Shown one piece after another: positions 62,584-64,000 of a stretch of 64,000 nt of DNA (within the stretch, counting starts at the first letter, position 1; every line of letters starts with the position of its first letter). A program made the translations under genes and the position numbers. Under the pieces are notes generated by a model. That model ran no database searches, was not told where the DNA came from, and worked only from the letters and a program-made list of their open reading frames with translations. This stretch comes from Prevotella sp. P2-180. GTDB taxonomy: Bacteria; Bacteroidota; Bacteroidia; Bacteroidales; Bacteroidaceae. The DNA is taken from assembly GCF_002251435.1 (NCBI RefSeq), contig NZ_NPJI01000002.1, positions 1 through 64,000 on the forward strand, given 5' to 3'.

Positions 62584-62823
62584 TCAGTATCTGCCGTTGA
62601 ACTTGCTCGTCTTCTCCACTCTCCGCTGGGCTGCCTCCACCTTGGCGAGTGCCTGCATGGCTTTCATGCTCTTCGCCCTGTCGATGGAAAGGCGCAGTCC
62701 GCAGTGCGGGCAGCAGAGGCTGCTCGACACCAGCAGTTCCGTCACCGTGGTGGGGATGAACTGTCCACATTGGGGGCAAGGCATTCCGGGTGTCTGTCCC
62801 TGTCTCTGGTTATTGCCCATCAT
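62584..62823 (-). CDS. Zinc-ribbon small protein
   Basis: 79 residues with two CxxC pairs (CPQCGQFIP and CCPHCGLRL), a zinc ribbon. A basic helical tail (KAMQALAKVEAAQRRVEK) follows. The start overlaps the DUF2589-type gene by 14 bases. Partner or regulator of the cluster, unknown. Confidence 0.65.
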   Translation of the reverse strand: MMGNNQRQGQTPGMPCPQCGQFIPTTVTELLVSSSLCCPHCGLRLSIDRAKSMKAMQALAKVEAAQRRVEKTSKFNGRY

Positions 62824-63430
62824 TCACCTCCTTTCCCTCCGTTTCGTCAACCGATTCGCTCTGCACGTTGCTCGTGGTGAGGTGCAGCAGGTTAGAGAGA
62901 CCTCCTGGCATGTCGGCCTGCTGCATCCTTACCTTCACTTTCATGTTGGCGGTGAGCGACTTGCGAACGCCTTCCGTCGTCTTGCCTTCGCGGCTGGCTT
63001 GCGCCATCGACACGCGGAGCTTTACTCCTTCCGTACTTTCTTCCTCTTCAGGCGACGAGCCGTTCTTAAGCGAGAAGGCGGCATCCTTGTCTGCGCTCAG
63101 AGCGTCAACAATCTGTATGTCGAAATCAAAGTCAGCCTCTTTCACCTGGAGCAGGGGAAGGGGAACGAGGGTGAGCAGCGGTATGCTGATGCGCTGTGTA
63201 TGCGGACCGCCCACGTCCTGTGTCTGGTAGGTGAAGTCGAGCGTGCGCATCTTGCCTGCCTTTCCGGTCTTGCGGTCGTATGACTCGAAGGTCAGGTCGA
63301 GCAGGTAATTCAGGTATCGCCGTGAGGATATGGAGTCAGCGTCGATGGTGGCTACCAGCGGGCCCGATATCAGGTCTTTTAGCTCCATTACCTGGCTGCT
63401 GACGTGTTTCTTGTCTTTGTCTGTCTGCAT
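62810..63430 (-). CDS. DUF2589-type protein
   Basis: 206 residues. ELKDLISGPLVATIDADSIS near the N terminus and QRISIPLLTLVPLPLLQVKE followed by ADFDFDIQIVD match the DUF2589 pattern as I know it. A Glu-rich loop and KMKVKVRMQQADMPGGLSN at the end are also consistent. The family function is undescribed. It is part of a leftward operon with muramidase and zinc-ribbon genes. Confidence 0.65.
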   Translation of the reverse strand: MQTDKDKKHVSSQVMELKDLISGPLVATIDADSISSRRYLNYLLDLTFESYDRKTGKAGKMRTLDFTYQTQDVGGPHTQRISIPLLTLVPLPLLQVKEADFDFDIQIVDALSADKDAAFSLKNGSSPEEEESTEGVKLRVSMAQASREGKTTEGVRKSLTANMKVKVRMQQADMPGGLSNLLHLTTSNVQSESVDETEGKEVNDGQ

Positions 63431-63472
63431 AGTATGTTGTCATTATAGGTGGATACTGCAATGAATGGTGTG

Positions 63473-64000
63473 CTACATGTCATCCGTGAACAGGCGGATG
63501 TTGTCGGGAGAGATACGGAACTTGATGCTGTGGACGCACTCGTCGGGCAGGGCTGACAGCTCCTGCGAGTTCACTGTGACATCCACCGACGGCATCAGAC
63601 GCTTGCGCTTGATGTTCACGTCCTTCAGTATCTTGGGCATCATGTCCCTCACTGATGATTCAAGTTCCGTCTGCGCCTTCTCCCTCACAGCCCCGCCTCC
63701 CGTCATGTCGAGCAGCGACAGGAGTTCCTCGTGGCGGAGTATCTCCTCTTCACAGGTGGCGAGAGTGCAGTGTGTCAGTACCTGCTCGTTCACGGTGCCG
63801 TCCTCGTTGATGAGTCGGGTGAAGGCCTGCTGCATTGACTTCAGAATCTTACGGCCAAGGTAAGCACAGAATTTGTTTTGTGTCGCCATGTCGCCAACCA
63901 GCCTGCGCATGCCTTCGGTTTCCTCTGAAGTGTCTGTGGCAAAGGCCGACTGCAGCACGGGCAGCACGCTGCCCAAAGCGGTTCGGGCAAGCTTGCGGCT
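63473..64000 (-). CDS. Hypothetical protein, second member of the cluster, cut by the window edge
   Basis: At least 175 residues. A TTG at 63976 could start the frame, but the frame is open to the window edge, so the true start probably lies beyond 64000. Residues include a helical middle (EEEILRHEELLSLLDMTGGG) and a C-terminal beta part with MPSVDVTVNSQELSALPDEC. It may be a distant relative of the DUF2589 protein, in which similar structural roles repeat, but that is weak. It lies 42 bases upstream of the DUF2589-type gene. Confidence 0.55.
   Translation of the reverse strand, partial: SRKLARTALGSVLPVLQSAFATDTSEETEGMRRLVGDMATQNKFCAYLGRKILKSMQQAFTRLINEDGTVNEQVLTHCTLATCEEEILRHEELLSLLDMTGGGAVREKAQTELESSVRDMMPKILKDVNIKRKRLMPSVDVTVNSQELSALPDECVHSIKFRISPDNIRLFTDDM

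Overview
The window looks like a chromosomal stretch of a Bacteroidales species, most likely Prevotella/Segatella-like. The reasons are the many promoters of the Bacteroidetes type (TTG, about 19-20 bases, then TAnnTTTG), BspA-type leucine-rich repeat proteins, a lineage gene block of rpmB-rpmG-DUF4295, a DUF4492-cydA-cydB cluster, class III ribonucleotide reductase, a MeaB GTPase, menaquinone synthesis and VirE-N/BT4734 proteins. The species assignment is inference; no rRNA is present.

Layout. 1-5.9 kb is an accessory, prophage- or plasmid-like module: a BRO-type antirepressor, an OB-fold-like small protein, a VirE-N/DUF3987-like primase-ATPase protein and a DUF5675 protein, with a decayed tandem duplication and a MITE-like palindromic element. 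6.0-9.6 kb is an operon of three lipoproteins ending in a fusion of a periplasmic-binding-protein domain to a legumain-type (C13) cysteine protease. 9.6-14.6 kb is a patchwork of small accessory genes sprinkled with near-identical palindromic repeats: a coiled-coil protein, a BspA-like protein, a DUF3791/DUF3990/DUF3791 cassette that looks like a toxin-antitoxin locus, and an Abi-like HEPN protein.

14.9-52.6 kb is conserved backbone: an operon of alpha-2-macroglobulin, DUF1573, meaB and ispH; rplU-rpmA; gdhA; a pseudouridine synthase; menA; an HD-domain protein; nrdD-nrdG; a block with two HU-family proteins (one fused to a transmembrane segment and LysM domain), rimO and ftsY; rpmB-rpmG-DUF4295; cinA-like, tsaD and map; a ZIP transporter; a Ser-Glu-Glu tRNA operon; pepD; metY; an OmpH-like protein; a GH2 beta-galactosidase; and cytochrome bd oxidase. 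Two short intergenic intervals (29.0-29.4 kb and 40.1-40.35 kb) have their own promoter and terminator but no convincing protein gene, so they are candidate small RNAs.

52.6-64 kb is again accessory. It begins with exact 21-bp tandem repeats, inverted repeats, a nuclease remnant and a truncated BspA gene behind a strongly folded leader. It continues into an integrative element with a multi-HTH protein, tyrosine recombinase, membrane protein, HTH protein, RepA-like ATPase and replication accessory protein. It ends with a leftward operon of a DUF2589-type protein, a Zn-ribbon protein, an N-acetylmuramidase and a lipoprotein that runs off the right edge. The strongest candidates for something undescribed are the protease-fusion lipoprotein operon, the HU-membrane-LysM protein, the DUF2589/muramidase cluster and the 29-kb small RNA.
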